Below, piece by piece: positions 45,395 to 56,827 of a stretch of DNA of 64,000 nucleotides (position 1 is its first letter; each line of letters opens with the position of its first letter). A program made the translations under genes and the position numbers. This stretch comes from Amaurobius ferox. Lineage: Eukaryota; Arthropoda; Arachnida; Araneae; Amaurobiidae. The notes beneath the pieces were generated by a model. That model had not been told where the DNA came from, made no database searches, and was given only the letters and a program-made list of their open reading frames with translations. The stretch lies in NCBI GenBank assembly GCA_951213105.1, contig OX578140.1:34215403-34279402 (forward strand), written 5' to 3'.

Positions 45395-47231
45395 CAGAGT
45401 AATTATAATTAAAGTTCCCGGTTTAAAAATGGTCTCAAATAAAAAGCACTGGTCAGAATGATTTGAAATTTTGCGTGAACACTCCTAGGGCAATGGAATT
45501 TTGTTTGATGAAGAAAAAAATAGTAGTTTAGAAATTCGCCGCTAAGAGAATAATTGGCGCTTTACTACACTAGAATGCAATACAAAAGTAATAAACGTTG
45601 ACTTACTCATTGTCTAATGACGTAATAAATGTTCAATATGCTGTCCTTCGAATACTGAATTAAAAGTCGATCTTTCATCATCATATGCATGCAAGTAATG
45701 AAAAAAAAAATTCATCCATTGAAACAATAATTCTAAGCAAACGTAAGCCGTATCTTTTTTCACAAAAAGTGGATTTAACTTATTTTGCATAATTGCTCTT
45801 CAAATGCTGCTGCAAATTTTCATAAGACAGTGACGGTGCAATAAAGGTTTGCTGTGAAATAGGAAGAGGGGAACTTGTTTCTCATAACTTAATGAAAAAT
45901 CTCTATTGCTCTGTAGCAATGACTCTATCATTAAAAGATCGTGCTCTTCTTGTCAAATCGTTTTATGAGAATAACAGGTCTTGTTTAGTAGCTCTTAGAA
46001 AGTTCAGAACGTTGAAAAAGTTAAAATCTAGTCCTCTGTGACAAAAGCTTGCGCAAAATGATTTTAAAATTTGAAGAGACTGGCTCTTTGGGAATCAAAC
46101 CTGGCAGGGGACAGAAAGCAGTCGATGAAGAGACAGTGGAAGACGTAGCTACAGCGTTAGAAGAAGAGCGTAACGCTAATGCATCTACGAGTGCACGTGG
46201 AATTGCCCGATCATTAGACGTACCCTCCAGTACGGTGCAAAATTTTTTGAAACACATTTTGAAATGTTATCCTTACAAACTGACCCATGCTCAACAGTTG
46301 CTACCTGCGGACAATGTTGCACGTGAAATGTTCGCACTTCAATTTCTGGCTTGGATACAAGTGGACGATGAATGGCCCTGGAAAGTTTTGTGGACTGACG
46401 AAGCACACTTTCATCTTCACGGAACTGTTAATATGCAAAATTGCAGAATCTGGGCAACCGAAAATCCACAGGAACTACTCCCGTTGCCTCTTCATTCCCC
46501 CAAAGTCACTGTGTGGTGCGGATTTACAGCAGTGCTTATAATCGGGCCTTTCTTTTTTTGAGGAAGTTGGTCCTCATGGCCCCGTCACCTATTCTGGCAA
46601 TGGCCATCGGTATGAACGTCTTTTGAAAAGTCACGTTATACTCACACTGCAAGAGCGTCAGTGTATCGATAACACTAATTTATGCAGGATGGGGCTCCAC
46701 CACATATCGCAAAACCAGTGAAGCGTCTACTTCACAGTCATTTTGGAGATGACAGAATCATCAGCAGCCATTTTCCTGTAAAATGGCCAGCACGTTCCCC
46801 TGACCTTAATACATGTGATTTTTAGCTTTGGGGGCATCTGAAGAATGTGGTGTTTAATGGACACATTACCAATTTAGCGGAACTTAAAGCTAGCATCACG
46901 CATCACATCTACAACATCTCTACAGAAACACTCAAATCTGTTGTTGAACACGCTATTTTGCTCTTTCAGCTTGTTTCAGGATGGGAAGGACTGTATATTG
47001 AACATTTATTACGTCATTAGCCAATGAGTAAGTCAACGTTTATTGCTTTTGTATTGCATTTTAGTGTAGTAAAGCGCCAATTATTCACCTAGCGGCAAAT
47101 TTTTAAACCACTATTTTTTCTTCATCAAGCAAAATTCCATTGCTCCACGAGTGTTCACGCAAAATTTCAAATCATTCTGACCAGTGCTTTTTGAGACCAT
47201 TTTCAAACCCGGAACTTTAATTACAATCACC

Positions 47232-47234
<3 letters not shown>
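45395..47234 (+). mobile_element. Mariner-like element 2 with about 245-bp TIRs
   Basis: The left repeat 45395-45639 and right repeat 46993-47234 are about 90 percent identical as inverted copies and begin CAGRGTRATTRTAATTAAAG. TA flanks both ends (45393-45394, 47235-47236). It belongs to the same family as 5514-7282, whose ends also contain AATTAAAGTTCC. A broken but nearly full-length transposase lies between. Confidence 0.92.
45919..47020 (+). pseudogene. Mariner-like transposase pseudogene (copy 2)
   Basis: From ATG 45919 one frame gives LKDRALLVKSFYENN and FRTLKKLK. After a frame shift near 46035 it continues through the helix-turn-helix linker (KFEETGSLGIKPGRGQK), ARSLDVPSSTVQNFL, WTDEAHFHLHG (first catalytic Asp), NCRIWATENP and KVTVWCGF. 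A second shift at the T run near 46560 leads to EEVGPHGPVTYSGNG, a third near 46680 to MQDGAPPHIA (second Asp), then ARSPDLNTCDF (third Asp) followed by TAG where Trp is expected, and LWGHLKNVVF. The reading ends at TAG 47018-47020. About 42 residues separate the second and third Asp, near the DD41D (rosa) type. Three frame shifts and one stop make it dead. The last residues are encoded inside the right terminal repeat. Confidence 0.88.
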
Positions 47235-47262
<28 letters not shown>

Positions 47263-47267
<5 letters not shown>

Positions 47268-48065
47268 GGTGTCCCAAAAAGAATGAAACGTGCTTTTTCT
47301 GTTGGAGATAAGTGGACAATGTAAACTGCAAAAATGTTGAATAAAAGGCAAGAAATATAGGGCTGCGTTAATGAAATAGTCCTCCCATTCATTTTCAAAA
47401 TGTTACACTTTTTAAATGTTTATACGACCCCCTTAGACAAATTTGGTTAATCAGAATTTTTTTAATTTTAATGCAAGATCATTAAAAAAACCCGCATATC
47501 TGTATCTTTAAAATCAACTGAATTTTGATGAAGGAAAAAATCTGACTCGTGCCAATTTTCCGTACCATGTGAAAGGTTGTTTCATCAGTGAAAATAGGGA
47601 TCATAAACAAATTGACGAATGAAATTGTTTAGATCAAAAATGCGTTAATATGTGTCAAAATTTTTTATCACAATTGCATCTAAATAAAGCATTACACATA
47701 CATAGATCATAGAAAGCAGTGCTACTCACTACCTATCCTACCTTGGGTATCCTATATGTAATATCATCCAGTTTTTTTCTTTTTTGTGATATGTCACTAA
47801 TTTACATTTCTAATTAGATATATGGTCCCCATTCACAGTGTTCAATTTTCAATTAAATATTACTCGTTCAATTTTAAAGATATAGATATGCGGGTTTTTT
47901 TAATGATCTTGTGGAATAAAAAATAAAAATTTTCTGAATGACCAAATTGGTCTAAGAGAGTCGTATAAAACTTTAAAAAGTGTAACTTTTTGAAAATTAA
48001 TGGGGAGACTATTTCTTTAACGTAGTCTTATTTCCTACCTTACTTTAAAAATTTTTGGAACACCC

Positions 48066-48069
<4 letters not shown>
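47263..48069. mobile_element. 807-bp MITE with long terminal inverted repeats
   Basis: CACAGGGTGTCCCAAAAAGA at 47263 faces its complement at 48069 (CACAGGGTGTTCCAAAAATT). The arms are alignable for over 200 bp, including CGCATATCTRTATCTTTAAA. No coding region is present. TA flanks fit a Tc1/mariner origin. It sits in (TA)n directly beside mariner-like element 2, but its ends are unrelated to that element. Confidence 0.85.
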
Positions 48070-48099
<30 letters not shown>

Positions 48100-49204
48100 C
48101 CGCCCCCAAACAAAACGTATTTGTCCCACGAACAGATGTATTTTGAATAAATCATATTAAATTAATAATTTCTACACATTTACAAATATTATTGAGGACA
48201 TTAAACTTAATTAATAGTGCGGATTCTTTTAAAAATTGCATTTCGTCAGTTCGGCAAAATTTTCCTCGAGTTGAAGGTCTTTCTTCAATTGCATGACATT
48301 TTCCAAAAGTTATCTGGATTATCGCCAAGTTTACAAATTGTTCGCTAAGTGGTATAGATGGGCAGATAGTTCTATTGAAACATTATTCATATATCACCAG
48401 TTTATTAATTTATTTCAATTCCGATACATTCCTAAAATTTAAAATCGATGTCCCTCTTATGTTTTGATTTAATATTTTATCAATTCAGCGTCACTTTCGT
48501 TAATTTGGCGTCGTTTTCGGTAATTTGGTGCCGTTTCTATCTATTTAGCAACACTATCATTAATTTGGAGACATTTAAAACAAGTCGCCAAATTTTTCGT
48601 AAATTTTAGTCGTCGTTTTCGTCTTAATTTGTTAATATTTAATTACCTAATTACTTTTCTTTCAACATATGTTATTATAGTATGTGTTACAATACGTGTT
48701 ACAATGTACGTCATTAGTTTAAATCATACAATTTTTCGAGCGCAAGAGATAATCTAAAGACGAGGCATCTATCGCGACACAGGAGTTCCTGTAGTTTAAA
48801 ATGCAATCTGCAGCTCCTGTTGTTTAAAATGTAATTTTTTGACTACCTGAATTTTAGAGATATCATTTTGATTTTTTAAATGTACATTTAAAAATCAAAT
48901 AACTTTATCATTAGAAGTAATTAGTGAAAAATTCACTAAATTGGATATAAACTTTTAAATATAACATTTAAAATTTTAATGTTACATCTCTGTCTAAAAG
49001 TTATGTTTTTCATTTTTCAAACGCCACATCGACTACCGTATTAATAAATATGAAAACTCTAGTTCATGTTAGAGTGCGTAGCACTCGGTGTTTCCATGCC
49101 TTTGTTTTATTATTATTTTTTTTAGTTCACTTGTGGGGTAGCTATTGATGCAGATGCAAGATTTGTTTGGTGTTATATGCAACATTCACGCAGTGAGCGA
49201 GATA
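48070..49204. other. Gene-free stretch with a worn family A-like patch
   Basis: After (GT)/(AT)n at 48070-48099, the part 48290-48620 contains ATCGCCAAG, GGCGTCGTTTTCGGTAATTT and AAGTCGCCAAATTT in the order of inverted family A, but too worn for a firm call. The rest shows nothing I can name. Confidence 0.35.
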
Positions 49205-49400
49205 TAAATGATAAATAAATAAATAAACTTTATTTCGCCATACAATAGCTACAATTTCATCTTATACATGAATGTATAACAATGGGGTAAAAAACTGCCG
49301 ATACACGAGCACCTGAGTTTTAGTTGACCCGACGAGTTCACAACCCCCACTCAAACTGGCAAAACACTAGCATAAAATTTATAGTCAATGACAGAACAAA
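49205..49400 (-). mobile_element. Non-LTR retrotransposon 3' end
   Basis: The minus strand reads GATGAAATTGTAGCTATTGT, then ATGGCGAAATAAAGTTTATT and ends in (TTTA)n. A polyadenylation signal followed by a short tandem tail is the usual LINE 3' end. No open frame precedes it here, so only the untranslated end is present. The clade cannot be told. Confidence 0.45.
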
Positions 49401-50039
49401 AGTCATAATTGAATAGACTAGAAACAACTAGTAGAAATGCAAGTGGCAAAAATAAATAAATAAATAAAAATAAACAATAGATCAGAAAATCGATCCAACT
49501 TGTAACATAAATAACTTCAAGTACTTCTTGAAACTGTTTCTGTAGTTTATTATTAGTAAAACTATTTCTGTAGCTATTTATACGAGAAAAGTGAGTAAAA
49601 GTTGATTTCTATTTTGAGTATTGTAATTGTGATCGTGAAAATTTGCGAAAAAGATACTACTATGTTGATTATGGCGAACATGCTGAAACATAAGCAAATC
49701 CAAATGATAGTGAATATTCTTAGTGGCGAGCAAAATTTTATAACGATAACATATGCATATTATGGTGATGAATATTTGAATTAGAGGAATATTTAAGAAG
49801 CGGAAAGAGGGAAAATTAACCTAATAGAGCATAATTGAAACACTCTTGGGTGAAAAATATTATCTTGTTCTAACTAATCCAAAGTTTTTTTTTTACTTTG
49901 TTACAAATACATGTTTATTCCATTTTAAATTATTCTGAAAAATAACTCCAGAACTGAACGCCAGAAGAAAAAAGAATACAGGAGCCATTTATATAATTTA
50001 TATCACGAGCATGTTTTTATGTTTATGATAATGTTACGA

Positions 50040-50345
50040 TTTTCTATGTTTAAGAGTTTTAAAGCACTATAATTATGCAAATATTAATTACCAAAAATTC
50101 TCAAATTTAGATACTACCAAGACACTGTCTTGTTCGTTATAAAGATGGAAAACTCCTTTTATGCAAATTGAAATAGTTATTTTTCTTCTATTATGGTGGT
50201 CTTCTTTACGGACGCGGTACACGAAAAACTGCAATTAGCTAAGAATGCAGAGCTCTTATTTGAACTATGCGCCAAATCTTATTTCAGTAATTGTGGCAAT
50301 TTTCTTGGACAACTTTCTTCGTTGTGTAATTTTGTTTAATTTGTA
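50040..50345 (+). repeat. Diverged local duplicate, copy 2 of 2
   Basis: Partner of 44790-45090. The transposons at 45.4-48.1 kb lie between the copies, 5.2 kb apart. Confidence 0.7.
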
Positions 50346-50568
50346 ACCTACAGTATATTTATCTAGCAATTTGTAATATTTATAGGATATCTTTTTCCAT
50401 GTAGTTTATTCTTTATTATTAATTTTATTTTAATGTTTTTTTATTTTAATACGTATATAGATTTTTTCATTATTTTATTTTTGATAATTAAATGTATTTG
50501 TGTAAGTTATAAACTGATATAAACTCTGTTACAAAAAAAAATATGAATCCATGAAAAAAAATGAACTA

Positions 50569-50960
50569 CAGTCGCGTCACTCGGAATGTATGTATCGTTT
50601 GAGGAGATATGCAAATGATTAGAATTTGAAAGCTAAAAAAAAAAAAAATGTTTATTTAGAATTGATGGTAACAAGAAGACAACATTTTAGTATGTGGTAA
50701 ATCCTTCCCTGGCAGCTTTATAAGCCGATATTCGGTACGGCATAGAGTCTTTTAAATTGCTTTTGTGCCTCTGCAGAAAATTCTGCCACAAATGTTACAA
50801 ATGCTTATAACTAATTCAATGATATTCTGAAAATGCTGCAATTGTCATTATGTCTCAGGCATGTTTCATTTGTGGTAGCTCAGGGTATCTGAATGGCCAT
50901 CGTTGGTTAGGGGAAAATTCAGTCCAGGAGTCCAGTTTAAGCATGTACTGGAAAGCTTTA
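50569..50960 (-). pseudogene. Tc1 transposon 3' fragment
   Basis: The end CAGTCGCGTCACTCGG at 50569 follows TA (50567-50568) and is a Tc1-style terminal repeat. On the minus strand, reading toward it, come a worn WTEFSPN segment (from the WP..SPDLNPIE region that holds the third catalytic residue) and the Tc1 C-terminus LKDSMPYRISAYKAARKGFT, then TAA at 50687-50689. Stops interrupt the part between. The 5' half is missing. Confidence 0.65.
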
Positions 50961-50990
50961 AATCGGTAAAGTGTTACTGGAAAATATTAC

Positions 50991-51046
50991 CTAATTAATA
51001 ATTATCATAAAATTAATAATTATCATAAAATTAATAATTATCATAA
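50991..51046. repeat. 18-bp tandem repeat, 3 units
   Basis: AAAATTAATAATTATCAT repeats three times just before the first triplicated module. Confidence 0.9.
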
Positions 51047-51054
51047 CGTATTAA

Positions 51055-51620
51055 CACAAAATTATCTGCTTGTTTCTGTATAAGGTGAAGATAATAGTTG
51101 CTGGAATAGAAACCGGAACCTGAGATACTATTCAAGGTGTAAATCTAAAATTTAAATCATAAATCCTTCTATCTTAAGTCTATCTATATAAGGAGGCTAC
51201 TTGGTGAGTCTCAATTTGCTAATACCAATAGTTAACTGTCTGGCTCACATGGTGTAGAACTTAATTTAGAATCATAAACATGTCTGTGTATGCTATAAAG
51301 GAATAGTTTTCCAATGCTCGCTCATATTACGTCTTAAGATGATTACTAAATTGGAGAGCAACTTGGATTAGACGTGAGATAATGCGTTAATAAATAAGTC
51401 AATGAAATAACCACACATTACTGATAATGAAAATTGAGAAGCACACTTATGTGGCATTAAAATGAAGTGCTACTGTAATGGGAGGTTGCTAAATAAATGA
51501 GATTAGTAGAATGCGGCTACAGTTTGTAAGGTTTGATACCAGGTATATTTAATTGTATATGATTCTGTGCTAAGGAAATCAATGGGATGTTCGACTAAAA
51601 TTGATTCATTAAGAAATGCA
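51055..51620 (+). repeat. Triplicated non-coding module, copy 1
   Basis: Order of shared words: AAAATTATCTGCTTGTTTCTGTA, GGTGAAGATAATA, TTAAATCATAAATC, GGCTCACATGGTGT, AATCATAAACATGTCTGTGT, GATTAGACGTGAGATAAT, GGCATTAAAATGAAGTGCTA and GTAAGGTTTGATACCAGGTA. The same order recurs at 53090-53640 and 55890-56460. No coding frame is kept across copies. Confidence 0.85.
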
Positions 51621-52241
51621 AGTCCTATAGTTAGTATTGAAAGGTATTTAAATAAGAGGGATTTGTAGAATGGGGTTAGAGTTTGGGAGGTTTAATACCA
51701 TGTAAATTTTAAAAATACTGTGTAATACCAAAAAAAAGACTAAAAACTAAACATTTAAGTATGTATTAAGCTTGTAAAGTATTAGATTGATTTAAATCTA
51801 TTATTCAGTAATTACTACAGAACAACAAATCCGAGCAGGATGGATTATGACATTCTAATCCATCAAAGAATAAATAAAGTAGAAATTGCAACAATTAAGA
51901 GTGAAATAGAAAAGAGAAATAAGAAGTATATATATGAAATAAAAAGAGGAATATATATATATAAATATATAATAAGTATGGTACAACGACTAAAGGAAGC
52001 AATCAATGACGAAACAACATGAAAAAATGCTGAGTATTCTAACATAGAAAAAAAAACGAGGCTCGATATAGTGAAATAGCGTTAGACCAAATATGGGGGT
52101 CAATTCAGAATGTATTCTTCGTCAAGGATGAGTACTCATTCAAATTAACCTAAAAATGCTTGCTCATAAATATGGAGATATTTAATAACTATGGACCATA
52201 TACTCAGCCGATGAGCATAAATTGGAGCCCCTGATCTATAG

Positions 52242-52587
52242 CAGTCATTCCCTACATGTTTATGGTCTCGGTACCCTTATGATTATGATTTTACACTCAA
52301 GGCATTCCTCTGATTTTTCATTGGTGTTTGGTTTAATTTTCGATTTATTTCTGGGTTCGAGCCTTTATGTAGAATAAGTGTTTTGGATTGGTCGGTTAAG
52401 GATTGTATATGTTTTTGTAAGGTTTTGTCACGTTATTCGGCGGAATGTCACAGATGTAATACGTTTTTTCAGAAAATAATATTTCTCTTTGAAAAACGTA
52501 TTTTTTTAATTCCTTAAATCTCCGCGCATATCTGTAGAATTTCGCGGCACCTCTATAGTGCGGCGGCAAACTAATTGGGAATCCCTG
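52242..52587. mobile_element. hAT-type MITE, 346 bp
   Basis: The left end CAGTCATTCCCTACATG and the complement of the right end CAGGGATTCCCAATTAG show the hAT CAGNNNTTCCC pattern. The flanking 8-mers ATCTATAG and ATCTAGAT match at 6 of 8 positions. No reading frame inside. Confidence 0.6.
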
Positions 52588-52799
52588 ATCTAGATCATTT
52601 CAGTTAAAAAAGTTGTACATTTTTGGATGTTTTTTTGAATGACTCAGCTTCTTTGAAATTTATTTTTATAACTTAGAAACAGGTAAGAAGCTGTAATTGA
52701 TATATTGTTTGAACGCTAAATACACAAGAATTACTTTTATGTCAATTAAACATAAATGTACTCGGTGATATTAAATTAGCAGACTTTAAAGTTTCACTT

Positions 52800-53062
52800 G
52801 AGCTATGTTCGAGCACCATTAACTGAGCCACACTCGAGCACCATTAACTAAGTTACACTTGAGAACCATTAACTGGAGCACCATTAACAAGAGCACCATT
52901 AACTAGAGCATCATTAACTAGAGCACCATAACTAGAGAAGCATTAACTGAGCTGAACTCGAGCACCATTAACTCCAGAACTATTACCTAGAGCACCATTA
53001 ACTGAGCTACACTCGAACACTATTAACTAGAGCACCATTAACTGAGCTACATTCGAACACCT
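52800..53062 (+). repeat. Two-length minisatellite on GAGCACCATTAACT
   Basis: A 15-16-bp unit (GAGCACCATTAACTA) and a 25-bp form with GAGCTACACTC added alternate irregularly across about 13 units. Point changes are scattered. No coding frame runs through it. Confidence 0.9.
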
Positions 53063-53089
53063 AATTGTTATTGAGCACCAAAGAAACTT

Positions 53090-53640
53090 TTCATCATAAA
53101 ATTATCTGACTGTTTCTGTATGCTGTGAAGATATTAACTGCGAAACAAGAAAAGAGAAATTTATTTATTATTCATTATGTTTGTTATTCATATGTTTTAC
53201 TCCTTATTTAATATGTATAAATCTAATATTTAAATCATACATCTTAATCATTTTATTTTAAGCCTATCTAAAAAATGGTGTTACTTGGTACTTTTAATAC
53301 TCTAATATCAAAGGTTAAGTGACTAGATAACATAGCATGGAGTTTAACTTAAAATGATAAACATGTCCGTACGTGCCATTAAGGGATAGCTTTCCATCGT
53401 TCGGTCATATAACATCTTAAGATCATTTCTGAATTTCTGAGCAACTTGAATTAGACGTGAGATAATACGTTACTGAAGGAAGTGAAATACCCACATATCA
53501 CTGCTAATGGAAATGGAGAAGCGGACTTATGCGGTATTAAAATGAAGTTCTATTGTAATGAGAGGTATCTATATAAGAGAAATTAGTAGAATGCGATTAG
53601 AGATTGAAAGGTTTAACGCAGGGTACATTCGAGTGATAAT
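53090..53640 (+). repeat. Triplicated non-coding module, copy 2
   Basis: Most diverged of the three copies. It carries an extra AT-rich insertion near 53160-53215. Key words kept: GATAAACATGTCCGT, GAATTAGACGTGAGATAATA, ATCACTGCTAATGGAAATGG and GGTATTAAAATGAAGTTCTA. Confidence 0.8.
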
Positions 53641-53929
53641 TTGTGCGTATTACGTGTATTAACGATGAAAATCGTTTACTTAGAATGCGATTTCTCTCAT
53701 TATTTAGAACATTCCGGTTCAAAATATTGTAAATGTTTGTGAGTTATTTTGAATCAATTGGCTTCATTTTTTTTATTACCCAGGTCATTCAGAGCTCGCC
53801 AAAATGGTGTATAGCAGTTACAAGGGATGGCTGGGAGAAACACAGAAATAATAATACACATATACATACATAGACAATATACATAGACATGCATAAGCAA
53901 CATACGTAGACATATAAATACAAAAATTA

Positions 53930-54718
53930 CATGTTGCAGGGAGAGTGCCTGCCTGTAAAAGTACTTTCATGTCTTCCTTCATAGCTTCTTGTTCGCTTTG
54001 AATTGCTTATTGTCCTGCTTTCATTAATTGCATTATCTCGCTTAACATTTCCTCCATTGTTTTCCTAGTTGGGGTAGGCATAACCGCTTGTCAAGTTTCC
54101 AGAAATCTTACTTATGGCATGTATCCATTTCTTATGACGTGGATTCTGGAATTAAGAATGTACTCTTAGGATGCAAAAATGATTCCAAATAACTGGATAA
54201 CTAACACTTTTATTTAAAAGTACTTAGAAGCGTAAACTGGAACAATATACAGCGAAGAGTTCAATGACTATTTTGCAAGATCATTAAATAACTATCACAT
54301 ACAATAAAAAAGCAATTAAATTATCAACTGTTTTACAAAGCAACGGATATTAATTCCAAAACGCTGGCGTATTTCATAATCCAATTTAGCTTGTATCACG
54401 TCACCTGCATACCAACTGAGCGATGACTTCCTTACATATTCTCGAAAGAAACTTCTAGAAAATGCTCGTATCTACAAAACATGTCGTCGATAAATCCAGA
54501 AAATTCTAGGTAACTCGCCAACAGATAGATGCCCAGTTGGCAATAATTCATCAAATCTGGTAATAGAGTTCCGGAAGTCGCAAAAATGTGTTGACCCTGC
54601 TCCGACAATCGTTAATTTATGGTAACCCTGCTCTCACAATAGGAATGGCTGCTTGTAAATGCATGTTTTTCCTGTGGGAATTCAAAGAGTCATGAAAGCA
54701 TTTTATACGTTCTTAACA
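53930..54718 (-). mobile_element. Gypsy-type LTR and start of gag
   Basis: The LTR spans 54718 to 54147 on the minus strand (TGTTAAGAAC...CTTAATTCCA) and is a relative of the solo LTR at 44098-44615. Downstream on the minus strand at 54081-53940 lies MPTPTRKTMEEMLSEIMQL and a charged helix with one stop after MKAGQ, then MKEDMKVLLQAG. That is the coiled-coil start typical of some gypsy gag proteins. Everything after is lost. Confidence 0.65.
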
Positions 54719-54739
54719 ATAATAATATTTACTTTCGCA

Positions 54740-55250
54740 TACTATGTAAAGAGAAATATGTATAGAGAAAGTATTGTTTTCATGAAAATTTTCGAATTCG
54801 AGATTTTGATACGACATATGTTTTAAGACCTCCTGATTACGTTTTGACTATTTTTGGAGTGATGTCCGTTTGTTTGTCTGTCTGATGACCGGGGTCGATT
54901 TCTTGTGTTTACAATAGCAGCCATAAATACTAATGAATTTTCACGAAACTTTATATCCCGCGTTGTTATGAAAAATTTCGAACTAGTGAAATTTCTTTTA
55001 ATTTCGAGCAAAAACGTTAAAATGTATTCGAAATTTTATAATTTGTTAACATGGCAGCATAGGAAAAAAATTGGCATAATCAGTCATGAAAGGGGTTTAT
55101 TTATGGCTCAACGATCGCAGGAAGTAATCGTTACAATCGTTGTTGTTAGAAATATCCGCGATACAAATTTTTGTATTGGTGACATCACTAGCACCCTTTG
55201 GGAGGGCGCAAGTAATTCCTTGGAGGAGGGGTGGCATTGTCGAGTATGAT
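54740..55250 (+). mobile_element. Repeat related to family A (divergent subfamily)
   Basis: AAAGTATTGTTTTCATG, ATTTTCGAATTCGAGATTTT, GACCTCCTGATTACG and TTTTTGGAGTGATGTCCGTT follow the family A order with a shorter GTTTGTCTGTCTG core. The downstream part differs from family A. The 3' end is not defined. The frame at 54905-55249 runs inside it and is not a gene. Confidence 0.55.
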
Positions 55251-55889
55251 GTAAATCGAAAGATTATTTCAAGCCCTTTAAAGTGAGCGGTAACACGCTG
55301 TAGTTGTAATCATTTGTACTCACGATGCCGAATTTTCCAAAATTTTCTTGTAAAATTCGAAAAAAAAATTATTCTGATATGAGAAAGTCCAGTTGACCCA
55401 CGCTCAAAGTGTTTTCAATAACAATCTGGTATTTTTTTTTTAAAAAGCAACATCAACCCCCAAGCTATTTACAGGAGTTCTTCCAAAATATAAACCATAT
55501 TTGTAACACTTTTCTTTTAAATAATGCATATTCGGTTTTCAAGAAAGTTTGTTTATAATTATTACCAACTATTTTGGATGTTTTGTAATTTTCAAATACA
55601 TTTTAATTTTCAATAACTATTTTCAGTTCAATCAGCTTCATTGGAATTTACTTTTTAAAAGTAAATTTAGATCAGTGGCTACCATCTGTATATTTTAGAA
55701 TATTATATGTACCAGGATTACACTCATTCCGACAAAACACGAATTTAACAGAGTGGGGAATTAAATCAGAAGACTTTAATTCTGCGCTCAAATAACCCCC
55801 GACCACCTATGTCAGAGGAAAATATTGCGCTCGAGTCCAGCAAGGGCATAGTTCGGAAAGTGTCAACCGAATTAATAATGGAAACTTAT

Positions 55890-56460
55890 TGTCATAAAAT
55901 TGTTTGATTGTTTTTGTATACGGTGAAGATAATAATAACGTGAATAGAAACCATAACCTTAGATATTATTAAAAATATATTTACAATTAAAATCATAAAT
56001 CTCTATTCTTCTATCGTAAGTGTATCCCTATAATGATGTTACCCTGCTACATTTTAATACTAACCTGTCATTACTTAAGTGACTAGCTCACATGGTGTTG
56101 AGTTCAACTTACAATCATGAACACGTTTGTGTATGCCATTACAGAATAACTTTGTTCAGTCATATAACGTCTTAAGATCGTTACTAAATTTGAGAGGAAC
56201 TTGAATTAGACGTGAGATAATGAACTACTACATGAGGTAATGAAATATCCCCATATCACTGCTAATGAAAATGTCGAAGCAGATTTATGTGGCATTAAAA
56301 TGAAGTGCTATTGTAATGGGAGGTTGCTAAATAAATGGTATTAGGAGAAGGCGGCCACCGTTTGTAAGGTTTGATACCAGGTACATTTGTATGATTTTGT
56401 GCTAAGAAAATCACTGGGATGTTCTACTAAAATTGAATCATTAAGAAGACAATTCTATAA
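55890..56460 (+). repeat. Triplicated non-coding module, copy 3
   Basis: Closest to copy 1: ACGGTGAAGATAATAAT, TAGCTCACATGGTGTTGAG, CGTCTTAAGATCGTTACTAA, GAATTAGACGTGAGATAATG, GTGGCATTAAAATGAAGTGC and TGGGATGTTCTACTAAAATT. Confidence 0.85.
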
Positions 56461-56827
56461 ATCCTTTATTTTTAATGAAAGGTTTTATGCGTTGTGATTT
56501 AAAATAAGACACAGATACAATAATTCACTTTCTAAATTTCTGGATCTATTTCTGGACAGCTGCTACTTAAAAATTAACAAAGAAGGTCTTCGACATAAGG
56601 ATATGGTAAATAAAATGATTAGAAGTGTGCCTGTATGAAATAGTCTCTGCGATTATGTACCTAACATCTCCAACCTACTTAAAGCCCATTTACATTTTCA
56701 GGAGTCCTCCAACTAAAGAGTTTCGTGATATAGAATGCATTATTAACAATGAGGAACGGATTTATTAAAATTTATGGTAATGAGGATCATGAATTTTATA
56801 CTAGCGCAATCTTAGATTTGAATATTA

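Noticed and set aside
51840..52045. Lys/Glu-rich frame on plus strand and hydrophobic frame opposite
   Set aside because: Low-complexity AT/AG-rich DNA (ATATATAT, AAGAGGAAT); no motif and no conservation in the neighbouring triplicated modules.
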